From the NCBI GenBank assembly GCA_032718475.1, contig JAUCBJ010003279.1:1-49222 (forward strand): a stretch of DNA of 49,222 nt, given 5' to 3'. The notes under the pieces are model-generated. The model made no database searches, was not told the DNA's origin, and saw nothing but the letters and a program-made list of their open reading frames with translations. Each line of letters begins with the position of its first letter. The stretch's first letter is position 1. The DNA is from Nemertoderma westbladi. Its lineage: Eukaryota; Xenacoelomorpha; Nemertodermatida; Nemertodermatidae. This document shows positions 1 through 10,774 of the stretch, piece after piece. A program made the position numbers and the translations under genes.

Positions 1-1397
1 ACTTCTGCAATAAGGTACTGAAGCAGTAGGAGACAGGATTCTGGGGTCGATAACCTGTGAAAGGTGATAATAGATTAGTTATTCAAATCTAAATCAGAGA
101 TAGTGTTATTATTATGATTATGAATAAATAGTTAAATTCCGACATGGTGGCCGATTCTGTAAACTCGATAAAAAAAAGTTGTATGAAAATTGTAAGTTAT
201 ATTCAATTATCAAGCTAGGGGAGACAATGAGACACCTCCAATGTTGTATAGTGTCTGATTGGAGATGTGTTCATTGTACTTGACACAATGAACCCGGCGC
301 AGCATTCTTGTGAATGTGCCATCCAGAGATATGGTATCACAGTTAGAGTCCAGCAAGGACTCCAATATAAAAGTACTGGTACTACTGCAGCCCTAATAAT
401 CGAACCTTGAGGTTCCTTTTTATTCTATGGGACTTCCAAATCCTGGACAAACTAAACTATTCCATGCTGCCGATGCCTACACAAACTATGCATGCATGCA
501 TAAACCCGAACGGTCTTATAATAATCACTCATTGAAACACGAATCTTTCAATAACTTAGCAGCTAAACTCATTGCCCTACTAAACTAAATATAATAGCTC
601 GAAAGTACTACTACTACTCCTAGATTCTAAATTGGCACATTCATAAAAATTCATAAAATACTAGAGTCGGGCCCAAGGGCCCCGATAAGGAACCGACCTT
701 CTAGGCACATTTACTAACTAAAAAATCATTCAGCTGGCCTGCTATTCGCAGTATACCGGCGTCACCTCACACTGTTATAGCTGTCTTCCAGTGCCAGTAG
801 GTATTAAAATGTTTGACACTCTATTCCATTTTATCACCCATAGCAATATAGTTAGTAACCTTCTTTGTAGATCTTCCCATAGGATTCACTGGGGAGAGCT
901 ATCAGCTGAAAGGATAATACATTACAAACCCAGAGTTTATGTTTGTTTACTGTCTGGAAGAGAATGAGAGAGTACTCTGCAGTTTGGGCCTATCCATCTA
1001 TTGAATAGCATTACTGAGGCCCTCATTATAAATTTTCATGATCTGGTGTTTTTATCATTGCGCCTATGGCGTTTTTCGATGTCGTTTCATTTGTCGAGCC
1101 CTGAGGCTATGGACGGAGTAGTCGATTATGCCAGGTACCTTAGAATCTGGCCAGAACGCCGTTGAAAATATTACATCGAATCTTAGTTTTGGCTGGAAAT
1201 CAATCAGTCAGTCAGTGAGTCAGCCACGAGTCCGGTCCTAATAACGGATGTACTGATAAAACCCCATTATTGCTAATTTAAGTTATTTGGTTTAAGTTGT
1301 GGGTTTAGCGGAGCACATTGTTAATCAAAGGTCAAGCACATTATTGAGTTGAAAATCGATTGCTTATTAGAGTTACAGATAGCTGATTACTCTCTAA

Positions 1398-1536
1398 AAT
1401 AAAACTGTAAACTGTTCTATTGTGTTTAGTTTATTGTTTTGGTTAAAATAACGTGCCACTGTAACCTGCTCCTTTCTCTAAATTGAGATTTAACATTGAT
1501 GCGGGATATTAATTCGCCAAGATGGGATTTTCGTCC

Positions 1537-1567
<31 letters not shown>
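1398..1567 (+). repeat. Dispersed repeat copy ending in a poly-C run
   Basis: This copy shares the order 'TTATTGTTTTGGTTA', 'CACTGTAACCTGCTCCTTTC', 'GCGGGATATTAATTCGCC' and 'AAGATGGGATTT' with about 46938-47095, in the same orientation. The central word is also the core of the 68-bp array at 23215-23910. It is followed by 28 C at 1540-1567, whose length may be inaccurate in an assembly. Confidence 0.75.
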
Positions 1568-2684
1568 GTCTCTAAAGTTGATTTCATTCAACCCGAGTTG
1601 CTAAAAACGGATTAAATTGAATTTATTACAAGTATCAAATACGTACTGCAGCAATATAAGTCACTGTGCAAACAAATATTGTACTTTCTGTTTTGGTCGG
1701 CCTCCACCATACGAGTTTCGAATTCAATTTAGGAGAATGAACGAGGTACAACATTCTGTTTGAAATAATGTTTCGAGAAGCCGTTACAGTTGATCGTTGG
1801 ATCAACTAGAAAGCCGTGGCCTTCGATCACTAGATTTCTAGTTAATTATTATAGTTGCTGCTGCCCAATCATATATAATTGACATTATATTTAATAAGGA
1901 GCCAATAATACAGAAGTAAGTAGTTATTAATTAACAATAAACTTACTATAAATGGAGAAAAATAATTATGGTATTTTGTTCGCATTCTTCGGGTGATATA
2001 AATTTGCTTTCAAATATTAGAGACTTTGGGACATAATAGGTAGGTAGTCCATAGCGATAGGCTAGGAATGTTATTCGATAAGAAAAAAAAAAGTATCGGA
2101 AAGAAGCAACTTTTTGCCACTAATTTTAATTGACCGAAATTCAATTATTCTGCCTGAGTTTTCCTGTTTTTCCATCGAGTGCAAAACTCAATAAAATTTT
2201 TGAATTTCCGTCATAATTATTGTATAATTTATCTGAATTTCGGCTAACTGAAGTTAAGTGACAAGGAGTTCTTTCGACACGTTTTTTTAATTGGAGTCAT
2301 TTCATCTGAAAAATGTAACTATTTTCTGGTATTGATTGATGCGGAATAGGCCTACTGCAGTACCGGTAAAGGAAACAACTCTAATAATTAATTGTCAATA
2401 CGATAGGGCCTATAATTTTTATGAATAATCATTAAAATGGTGTAAACAAATTGTACTTTAAGTTACAAAATATATAATTCAAGCCGTGTGCAAATTCTCA
2501 TGAAGCGCAATTATTTCGATAAACAGAAAACCACAATAATATATCCTCTTCAATGAAGAGGATTATTACCGGTAGGCCCTATCTCTTATCTGTATTGTAA
2601 ATCTGTATTGTGTATCTGAAAAAATTGTGCGCTAAATGCTTTCGGCGTACATTCCCTACTTAGCAGAATGGTATTAAATGGTAC

Positions 2685-2727
2685 CGTCATTATGTAAAAC
2701 ATCCTATAACTGTAAAACATAATGACG
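2685..2727. repeat. Short perfect inverted repeat (hairpin)
   Basis: CGTCATTATGT at 2685-2695 is exactly complementary to ACATAATGACG at 2717-2727, giving an 11-bp stem with a 21-base loop. No gene is adjacent and no function is evident. Confidence 0.6.
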
Positions 2728-3355
2728 TTATGTCATAAAATGCCAAACAACTAAAATTCACGCTTTTGAACATTAAGCGGTATATTCTAGAAATTCTGGA
2801 AACTTTTAGGAGATTGAGCAAGTTCACAAAATTATTATTTTTTAATTTTTTACCAAGTGGGACGTACATGAAGGCTGGAGAAAGTAAAATATACACTTTA
2901 AAAATTTGCCCTATAGATGGAATCACCCTACTCTTCATCAGGTTCCACAGATATGAAAATGCGGTATCCAGTGTATCTTACTACAAAAATATTATTTCAG
3001 ATTGATCTCTATTGAAATATTTATGGATACTAATTTACGAAAATTTGCTGCTACAACCGGTTCTCAAACATAATAGCACAGTATCTGTGCTCTAGCGCTC
3101 CGTGGTAGAAAGACTTTTTGTCACTATTTTAGCGGTAGAAAGTGATAATAGTGCGCGAAAGCACTACTTTCTTGCACTGTTTTCTAGAAAATTTAGTGAA
3201 AAAAGTCGATTTTTCAGATAAGATAAATATAACAATAATGTAATTTAAGTTAATAAACATTTAGATAAATCCAACGGTGACGAAAATAATTATTACAATC
3301 GTAAGACTGAAATTAATTCACGAATTGGGTCTTATTTTGCATTAAAATTTAGCCG

Positions 3356-3363
3356 TATAAAAA
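3356..3363 (+). promoter_or_regulatory. Candidate TATA box for the double-CRD gene
   Basis: TATAAAAA lies 40 bases before the ATG at 3396. A start site about 30 bases downstream would leave a leader of only about 10 bases. It is therefore a real core promoter with a very short leader, or a chance match in AT-rich DNA. An upstream noncoding exon is also possible. Confidence 0.35.
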
Positions 3364-3395
3364 TTGATTGAATTCATAATAAGCGAACAGTAGAC

Positions 3396-4262
3396 ATGAC
3401 GTACAATTACTTGTTTGTTAAATTCATACTAATTATTAGCGTGAATGAGGGGATATTGCAACGTCGTGTGTGTGAAGATATCACCATCCCAATGTGTCGC
3501 GATATCGGATACAATATGACTTCAACCCCAAATGCACTCGGCCACAGAACCCAAGAAGAGGCCGGTTTGGAGGCACATATGTTTTGGCCTTTGGTTGAAA
3601 TCGAATGCAGCGATGATTTACAATTATTTCTGTGCCGCGTTTACGCCCCCGAGTGCACAGAACAGACTACAATAAAGGGATATATTATCCCCCCGTGTAG
3701 ATCTTTGTGTGAAAGCGCTAAAGGTGGGTGCGAGCAAGTGATGAACCAATACGGGTTCGTTTGGCCTCGTCAGTTAGACTGCGAATTATTCCCGCCAGAC
3801 GACGACGAAAATGATGAATGTTCTGGTGGGAACAATGTGAATGGGGAACAAGTGAATGGGAAAAGCGACAATCAGCTGGAGGACCTCCAATGGGAAGATA
3901 ATGTCTGTGAGAACATCACCATAAGTATGTGCAACCACTTGGATTACTCTTACACAAGGACACGGAGTAGTTTGGCTGAACAAGAAGCTGAATTGAAGAT
4001 TCAGCAGTTTATACCGCTAATCCTATCGGGGTGCAGCCCAGATTTACACAACTTTCTCTGCTACATCTACGCCCCTATATGTAGCTTCCTCGGTGTAGCT
4101 ATACCGCCCTGTAGGGGGTTGTGTATGAACGCCAAGGAAGGCTGCGAGCCTCTATTAAACCAACTGGGATTCCTCTGGCCCACCGAACTGGATTGCCAAG
4201 AGTTCCCCGATGTATCTACGCCGACCGCGCTGTGCATGCGACCTTTAGCTATCCAACCTTAG
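3396..4262 (+). CDS. Secreted protein with two tandem Frizzled cysteine-rich domains
   Basis: The 288-residue protein opens with a hydrophobic segment (residues 6-16) that looks like a signal peptide. Two Frizzled-type cysteine-rich domains follow, at about residues 26-140 and 170-282. Each has ten cysteines in the family pattern, including the CxxxC pair after 'PPCR' (PPCRSLC and PPCRGLC) and the 'GF.WP..LDC..FP' block. N-glycosylation sequons NMT and NIT are present. The linker is acidic and Asn-rich. No seven-helix region follows, as in Frizzled receptors, and no netrin-like domain, as in sFRPs. Frizzled CRDs bind Wnt lipid and protein surfaces, so an extracellular Wnt-binding or decoy role is inferred, not shown. 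The whole ORF is one exon. A retrocopy of an ancestral sFRP with an internal domain duplication is possible. The start is the first in-frame ATG before the signal peptide. Confidence 0.85.
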   Translation: MTYNYLFVKFILIISVNEGILQRRVCEDITIPMCRDIGYNMTSTPNALGHRTQEEAGLEAHMFWPLVEIECSDDLQLFLCRVYAPECTEQTTIKGYIIPPCRSLCESAKGGCEQVMNQYGFVWPRQLDCELFPPDDDENDECSGGNNVNGEQVNGKSDNQLEDLQWEDNVCENITISMCNHLDYSYTRTRSSLAEQEAELKIQQFIPLILSGCSPDLHNFLCYIYAPICSFLGVAIPPCRGLCMNAKEGCEPLLNQLGFLWPTELDCQEFPDVSTPTALCMRPLAIQP

Positions 4263-4336
4263 GTTATTTATAAAAACAACTGACTCGTTTGTATATTAAT
4301 AGGTAGGAATGGAGGTGGTGGAAAAACCCTACAATT

Positions 4337-4580
4337 AGTTTATTGTTCCTTAGCAACCCACCATTGGTTTACTGTTCCCTAGCAACCCACCTTTGGTTTA
4401 CTGTTCCCTAGCAACCCACCTTTGGTTTACTGTTCCCTAGCAACCCACCTTTGGTTTACTGTTCCCTAGCAACCCACCTTTGGTTTACTGTTCCCTAGCA
4501 ACCCACCTTTGGTTTACTGTTCCCTAGCAACCCACCTTTGGTTTACTGTTCCCTAGCAACCCACCTTTGGTTTACTGCTC
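4337..4580 (+). repeat. 29-bp minisatellite, about 8 copies
   Basis: The unit contains 'GGTTTACTGTTCCCTAGCAA' followed by CCCACCTTT. Inner copies are nearly identical; the first and last diverge. It starts about 75 bases after the stop codon of the double-CRD gene, so it probably lies in that gene's 3' untranslated region if the AATAAA at 4793 is used. Confidence 0.95.
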
Positions 4581-4792
4581 CCGACGTAAGGCACGAATGA
4601 GGACAATAGATCTCCTTTAAGAAACCACTCGTTTCCATGACAAAATCGTCACAGCGATATTCGTCGGACGACACAGATGTTATCGCTCCTTCCAGTCCTG
4701 AGGGAGGAGAATAAACTAAAGTTTTACGCTATGTATTAAACTAACGCTATATAATTCCAAAATTGTTATGCTTCAGTTTCGCATCAATGGTT

Positions 4793-4798
4793 AATAAA
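4793..4798 (+). terminator. Candidate polyadenylation signal AATAAA
   Basis: This AATAAA on the plus strand lies about 530 bases after the double-CRD stop codon. It would include the 29-bp minisatellite in the 3' untranslated region. In AT-rich DNA this hexamer is common, so the assignment is tentative. Confidence 0.3.
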
Positions 4799-4799
4799 C

Positions 4800-5942
4800 A
4801 ACATAAACATAAACTAATTATTCTTAAAGTATTTTTTGAAGTTTCTACATAAAATATACCCGGTACGAGTACATTGAATAATCAAAACTTTACATGACCG
4901 ACAAACCATAGTAGCAGTAGAGTCTAACATAAAAAAACACTAACCATTGAGGACTTTGAGTTGGTGAGACAACCAGACGCAAATAGTTGCAAATTGGTGA
5001 GTCGGACCGTCGCTGGTTAACAGTGAATCCGCTGTGGATTCCAATGAGAGCGAATTTATATGAGGGTAACTGCAAGAAGAACTCATTGTAATCAATAAAA
5101 TAATACAGGTTACGTGTACTGTACACCAACACCATAAAAATATCCTGGAATGATTTCTACAAAGATTAAAATGAGTGCATGGAATTAGAAAACATAGTTT
5201 CACCTCTTCCTCCTCCGTGGGTGAATCAGAATTTTTGCTTTCAATCTTTCGCTACAAGTGTTTGAAATACTGAAATAGGTGTCTGACTGTCTGTTTCCGT
5301 CGACATTGAACAAGTTCCACTGAACCTGTTTTTCTAGATTATGTTGATTTGTTGGTACCGACCGATGGAGAGCTGGCCATGAAGGGTGTCAATTACCGGT
5401 CACTTACCAAACCAAGAACCAGCTAACTCTGCTGCTCTGTCAGTCTGTACTGCTGTAACTCTGAACTCCAACCGGCGAACCTGGTTAGACAACCCGACAT
5501 CCGGATCCGGACATGTTAATATACACTAGGCCTGTAGGCGGTAGGCCCTACAGCCCTATTATCAGATTATACGGCCCCTATACAGACAGATAGCCTACCG
5601 TATACCAAAATCCAAACATACCGGTACTAGCAGACCAGTACCGTAGTTTAGTACGGTAACGGTACCTGCACCTGCGGTAGTCTCAGTGTAGAACCGGTAG
5701 TTGTACAGTTGTACCGGTACTGTCAGACTGTTGTAGTTAAATTACACTGCACTACGCAGCTACGGTTAAAAACAAACCTCAAATCCTTCAGCGATTCAGC
5801 TACACATTCCCAGGGTCCTATTGGTAACTCATCAATACCCGTCATTTCGTCGCTTTTAAACTTTATGGGTCAACAACATAGGCCTATACCTGTATCTGTG
5901 TATACACAGCAGTTATCAGTAGGCCTACCCTGGCACCTGGCA
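4800..5942. other. Gene-free stretch rich in ACCGGT and AGGCCT palindromes
   Basis: No coding potential is recognised. From about 5510 to 5720 the sequence is dense in short words built on TACCGGTA, GGTACC and TAGGCCTA. The same words recur in many other parts of the window, including the retrotransposon. Confidence 0.55.
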
Positions 5943-5981
5943 GCCCGGTACCATGGCCTACTATAACAAGTCCCTAAAAGG

Positions 5982-7064
5982 ACGAGGCGTTAAAGTCTAT
6001 ACAAATCAATCCAGGGTTCAGCCAATCACAAAGGAGATGACATAGGCCTATTACAACTGAATGTGGATTGATTTGTATGGGCTTTAATGACCACCCACGT
6101 TCTGTTAGAATCTATACATTTCAATTTTTTTACTTATAATTTAAATTATAAGTTCAAGTCAACTGTATAGGCTATGCTGATATGAAAGGATATGAAAAAT
6201 CTTTGCTAGACACTCTCATACTTGTTCTACATTATTATAATTATAGATACATATGTTATGCTTATAGTAAATTAACAGGTTAATTTATCAGCAAGCAACA
6301 GCAAACCATTATCTGAAAGCCGCAGAACATTTAATCATATACGTACAGTATAAAATGTACAGTCAGATACAGTTAGTTAATGCGTAATCATGATCGCGGC
6401 CCTGTCCAATTACAACCGGCTGCAATCGATTGAGATATGCAGACATACTATTTTGTTCCATGTTAGTCGGTCTTAGGTATTTCTTCTTTTCTCTAATTTG
6501 TTTTTTTCGCGTTGTGTACAATTGCCGTCGGATTTAGGAAATTCGGCGGTATACTGGGTGATAATTCGTTTATTATTAGGCGACTTTGTGAGTAGTGGTA
6601 ATCGATGTGTTAAGGATTTTATAATGTTGTCAATGGCATTGTGAGCCATTAATTTATTGCTGTGCGTAATTTTCGGGTTGTGCAATAAAGCATTCAGTTT
6701 GTTCAGACGAGGCAGGGGGTACCCTACCTCCTTAGACGTAGACATGGCGGAGGTAGCCTCCCAGAACTGTTTAGGGATTTCAGAATCTTCTTAGACCATC
6801 TTCCATCTAAGACCAGAAATTTCAGAAGTTTAAGACCGTTCTAAGACCATCTTACTTACTTTAGTACTATTATTGGAAATAGTAGTGGGAAAACAGTATT
6901 TAAATAAAAATAATTAATAATTGAAATGTATAGATTCTAACAGAACATGGGTGGTCATTAAAGTCTATACAAATCAATCCACATTCATTTGTAATAGGCC
7001 CTACGTCATCTCCTTTGTGATTGGCTGAAACCTGGATTGATTTGTATAGACTTTAACGCCTCGT
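5982..7064. mobile_element. Inner foldback element with 9-bp target duplication
   Basis: The left arm (5982-6130) begins ACGAGGCGTTAAAG and the right arm (about 6918-7064) ends CTTTAACGCCTCGT; the arms are complementary over about 145 bp. CCTAAAAGG is duplicated at 5973-5981 and 7065-7073. It sits inside the left arm of the outer foldback element, so it inserted later. Within each arm a further pair of words (CTATACAAATCAATCC and its complement) makes a local hairpin. A 90-codon minus-strand frame at 6473-6745 resembles nothing I know. Confidence 0.85.
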
Positions 7065-7320
7065 CCTAAAAGGTGCCACCCTGCTCCATAGCGCGGGAAA
7101 TTCAAATGATTGAAAGACATGTAATTTGTACTAGAAAGTGTGGCAGATCAGATCTGCCACCTATATTTTGGCGGTAAATTCAAATCTGTTTTAACATTGA
7201 ATACCCTACACGAAGAGAGTAAGACTAAATGTAATTCATTGAATCAGAATAAATTATTTCTTATCGGTTTAACTCACTCATCCATCATCCGTTATTGTTG
7301 TTGTTTTAACTATTCTGGGG

Positions 7321-7545
7321 CTTCGAGCAGCACGTGAACAACTAAGCTGACTGGTTAACTAGTCTAGAACTTCGATCAGCACGTGAACAACTAACCTGAC
7401 TGGTTAACTAGTCTGGGACTTCGAGCAGCACGTGAACAACTAAGCTGACTGGTTAAATAGTCTGGGACTTCGAGCAGCACGTGAACAACTAAGCTGACTG
7501 GTTAACTAGTCTGGGACTTCGAGCAGCACGTGAACAACTAAACTG
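7321..7545 (+). repeat. 49-bp tandem repeat in the foldback centre, about 4.6 copies
   Basis: Units start at 7321, 7370, 7419, 7468 and 7517 (partial). Each holds GAGCAGCACGTGAACAACTA, with a CACGTG core, and GACTGGTTAACTAGTC. The first unit is part of the foldback arm: its complement appears once, near 7905-7965. The array therefore expanded from the inner edge of one arm. Confidence 0.95.
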
Positions 7546-8282
7546 AACTGTTATTACAGTCTGACAGTAGAAGTACTGTAAGTACTACTACAGTAAGAAG
7601 TTTACTGTATGAATAAGTCTACTGCTCTAGCTCCTTGACCTTTTAGTACGTACACACGTACATTATGCAGCACACTGTGTACAGTTTGTGATGGAAATAT
7701 TATAATTCTGTAATTTGAATCAACCGCCAAAAATATATCAATTCACTGCGTCTTTCTATCATCTATCCACTTGAAATCTACTATTAACATACTAGGTATA
7801 AGTGTATAATTGTTATGATTATAATGTTCTATACTTTACTGGGATAGAAGTTAAGCCAAATCACCCGAGCCGCCGCCCCCTCCTCAATTTTCAATTTTGC
7901 TCGAAGTCCCAGACTTGTTAACCAGTCAGCTTAATTGTTCACGTGCTGCTCGAAGCCCCAGAATAGATAAAACAACAACAATAACGGCGAGTGAATTAAA
8001 CCGATAAGAAATAATTTATTCTGATTCAATGAATTACATTAGTCTTACTCCATTCATGCAGTCATGTATTCAAAGTTAAAACAGATTTGAATTTACCGCC
8101 AAAATATAGGTGGCAGATCTGATCTACCACCCTTTCTGCTTTTGGCCTTTGCAGTATAAATTACATGTCTTTCAATCATTTGAATTTCCCGCGCTATGGA
8201 GCAGGGTGGCACCTTTTAGGGACTTGTGCCTACTATATATACGGCCTAACAAGCTACTGCGGCCTCTTAAAAAAAAGAGGCC

Positions 8283-8776
8283 ATTATTTACATTCGCAGC
8301 ATTATTAATTATTGTCCTTATTTGAATACAGTAACAATATTATTCATATCCCGCGATGTGGTGCGAGCCATGCAGGTGGCAATCTGAGCATACAAGTACT
8401 GTTATGAGTATCAGCGATTGTGGAGCGAGCCACAAAGACAGCAATCTTAGCATAAAATCACTACATATTAGTGTTAAGCCTTGTCGTGAAAAATATGGAG
8501 TTTAAGTAGAATAGGACAACACCTGTAAAGACAGACATAAATATGGACACACCAGTTCCATGGACCACCGCTTGATGGCTATTACGTGATTTTTTCAAAC
8601 TCTTATAAGTCGGTGTATGTATAGAGATTCGTTTTATGTGTGGGTATTTTTGAATTTGAAATACCGGTTAAAATAAATAAATGTTGCTAATTATTACTTG
8701 TATTACGTGTTAATTATTTATTTGGTCAATAATAATTATTATAGCACATTACACAGTTCAGCACAATCTAAAACTA
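8283..8776. other. 3' noncoding part of the P-like element
   Basis: This lies between the left terminal repeat and the transposase stop codon. Two related words near 8356 and 8418 (GCGAGCCA followed by CA/AA-rich sequence) recall the GTGGGGCGAGCCACGAAG family seen at 17759 and 35190. No gene is seen. Confidence 0.5.
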
Positions 8777-9856
8777 TCACACATTTTTTTGCCTCTGCCG
8801 CTGTTTAAATCGGGCTACACTTTGCTCACGCCGTATGCTTGTAAAATGTCTCTGAGCATTATTAAAGTACACGTTTATAATAGTGCGGTGAATCAACCTC
8901 GATAATTGTTTATGTTTAGAACATAAAGATAGCATAGTCAATATGCCATATATATCTAAGAAGCGCATTGCAGCTGCACGGACGGGGACAGCGCAATCTT
9001 TTATTACTGAATCTATTACTTCCAATCTTGCAAAACACGACGCAATTGATTCTAAAAACTCAGTAGATGGTTTCTTTAATCCGCCTCGATTAATAGCCTC
9101 GAAATAACCACTACAATCTGATGTATTTTTATCAATTACAGACTGGATATTTGTACAATCCTTACGAGAGATTTGTACAATCCTAATGAGTTTTCCACCT
9201 TTCTTATGTTCCAGTTTACGAATAATGAATCCTGCAATATACTGAACTACCTCCATACTTTCCTTAGAAAGCTCAGCTGAGGCAATAGTATCTCTATACT
9301 CATTAAATTTCACAATTAAAGGAGACCAGTCAATGGGTTCCGCCTGGAGAATTTGGTTGATGGGATCTATACCTTCCTCTAATAATGTCAACAGTGAAAT
9401 AATACGTTCGGAAGTCTTCACTTCCCTGAGTGAGACGAGAAATCGTCCACCACTCATTTGCCGATATTTGGAGAACCTTAACTCGACTGGGTCTTGATTG
9501 TTTCTTCGAAGTAGAACATAATCATATCCATCATTTAGGAGGTCATCAGTCAAGTCGGCAACGCTCCGGCAAGATTGTGCGAATGCTTTACTGGTTTGAG
9601 GTGTCAACCCACAACCCTTCCACTTTACACATTGTAATCGCCATTTATCGATCCATGCAGCCAAATCACGGAGAAACTGCGGTTTGAGGTCGCCCATTAT
9701 AGCGGCGTTCCCCAATATATTATTTGGGTGATATCGCTGGTTCGAATTATTAATCACCCACCACTTATGAATGAGTCGCAAAAATTCAGTAGCCCCTTTT
9801 CGATTGGGGAAATATCTTGCCATTGCCGCCGTTGTCTTTTCGTCGAAGATTCCCAA
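8777..9856 (-). pseudogene. P-element/THAP9-like transposase, C-terminal fragment
   Basis: The minus-strand frame is open for about 360 codons. It shows the run 'NQDPVELRFSKYRQMSGG' followed by RFLVSLREV near residues 118-145, which I associate with the C-terminal catalytic part of P/THAP9-like transposases. These proteins cut and paste DNA through an RNase H-like fold. The N-terminal 'F.EKTTAAMARYF' and 'ATEFLRLIHKWW' blocks also fit that family. Family members are usually over twice this length and start with a THAP zinc-finger domain; none is found, and only about 300 bases remain before the terminal repeat. The indicated start is a TTG, and the frame stays open further upstream to a TAG near 9900. 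A 3' splice site (TAAACAG at about 9871-9877 on the minus strand) may mean this is a last exon. It is either a truncated copy or the last exon of a gene that has lost its front. Confidence 0.7.
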
Positions 9857-9899
9857 GGCCAGTGAAACAGACTGTTTATTATTACCGTTTATTATTACA

Positions 9900-10095
9900 A
9901 TCTACCCAGCTATCTATATACTACCATACCTGTATACAGGTATACCTACCACAGTATCACGACTGTACTGTCAGCAGTCAGACGACTGAGACTGTGTTAT
10001 GTACGAACAGATCAGTGTAAGCCAACTGCAAACTGCAGTACAGACTGCCACCTCAATAGGCTACTGCTGTACTGTACTGTACTGTTGAAATGAAT
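9900..10095. other. Truncated upstream part of the P-like element
   Basis: This is the space between the transposase fragment and the right terminal repeat. It is too short for the missing THAP and helix regions, and nothing coding is seen. Confidence 0.5.
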
Positions 10096-10154
10096 GGCCT
10101 CTCTTTTTTAAGAGGCCGCAGTAGCTTGTTAGGCCGTATATATAGTAGGCCATG

Positions 10155-10774
10155 CTGGTACCCACATCCACAGTCTGACAGTACAGGTTGGAATTTATGT
10201 AGAGTTTGCTCAACATGTGTCGCACGCATTTAGGATCCTGGCGCGTAGAAACAAGGGCGTGTGGCGCGCATTGAGGATCCTGGCGCGCATATGGCTGTAT
10301 GGATTATGGATGTCGATGTCATGCTTTCAATGTACAGCAACAGTAGAAATTCACTGCCAACATATCCACGCTGCCACTCTACTTGAAATTATACCAGTCT
10401 GCCAGTCAGTAGGGTTCCCTATCCCGATCGGGATATATAAATATATCCCGATCGGGATATACCCTTATAAGGTAATATATCCCAATCGGGATATGTCAAT
10501 GTACATAACTGTCATTTACTACTGTATATTCTACTCTACTATGTAAAACTACAGTATATTTGGAAAACTAGAATGTCAATAAATATTATTAGAATGTGAA
10601 GTGAAGTCTGCACTGCTAACCAACTAAATCCACCTAAAAAAAAACGTGAAGAAAATGAAACCAGGATGACAATGGTAATGCATTCTGGCATTCGCCGATT
10701 CGCGCCTTGACACTGAATAATCTGTTGTGTCGGTAATTGACTGATTATGAACATGTTTAGAAGAAATCTGTCGT
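10155..10774. other. Gene-free stretch with small duplications
   Basis: A word around AGGATCCTGGCGCG is duplicated near 10230 and 10275. The palindrome cluster at 10420-10495 is described separately. No gene is recognised. Confidence 0.5.
10420..10495. repeat. Cluster of TATCCCGATCGGGATA palindromes
   Basis: Three 16-base palindromes on the pattern TATCCC(G/A)ATCGGGATA lie within about 75 bases, separated by AT-rich spacers that are themselves palindromic (TATATAAATATA, CCTTATAAGG). This could be a binding site cluster or a relict hairpin element. No neighbour identifies it. Confidence 0.8.

Larger units (their letters stand above)
1..3355. other. Gene-free AT-rich region with scattered repeats
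   Basis: No convincing coding region is seen. Short open frames such as those near 2690-3005 are low-complexity, lack known motifs and overlap each other on opposite strands. The stretch contains a dispersed repeat copy (about 1398-1540), a 28-base C run (1540-1567) and a hairpin (2685-2727). The last 300 bases before 3356 could hold upstream promoter elements of the Frizzled-domain gene, but I recognise no specific site there. Confidence 0.6.
5966..8227. mobile_element. Outer foldback element with 10-bp target duplication
   Basis: The left arm starts ACAAGTCCC at 5966, is interrupted by the inner element, and resumes at 7065-7370. The right arm at about 7905-8227 is its reverse complement over roughly 300 bp, ending GGGACTTGT. 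GCCTACTATA flanks both sides (5956-5965 and 8228-8237). The centre holds a 49-bp tandem repeat. It encodes no recognised protein. Long arms and a 9-10 bp duplication resemble non-autonomous Mutator-like or foldback elements, but the superfamily is inferred. Confidence 0.8.
5952..10154 (-). mobile_element. P/THAP9-like DNA transposon, interrupted by nested foldback elements
   Basis: The right terminal inverted repeat (about 10096-10154) is complementary to a left repeat now split in two: 5952-5965, beginning CATGGCC, and 8238-8282. If the foldback insertion (5966-8227 plus one TSD copy) is discounted, the arms match over about 55-60 bp and each ends internally in a GGCCTCTT/AAGAGGCC hairpin. 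P-element ends also begin CA and end TG. Flanks resemble an 8-bp duplication (CCGGTACC at 5945-5952, CTGGTACC at 10155-10162, one mismatch, offset by one base). Without insertions the element is about 1.9 kb and carries a truncated transposase on the minus strand, so it is probably non-autonomous. Confidence 0.75.

Noticed and set aside
4890-5203. Two overlapping minus-strand frames of 81 and 87 codons
   Set aside because: Mutually overlapping, hydrophobic by AT bias, no motifs and no splice context.
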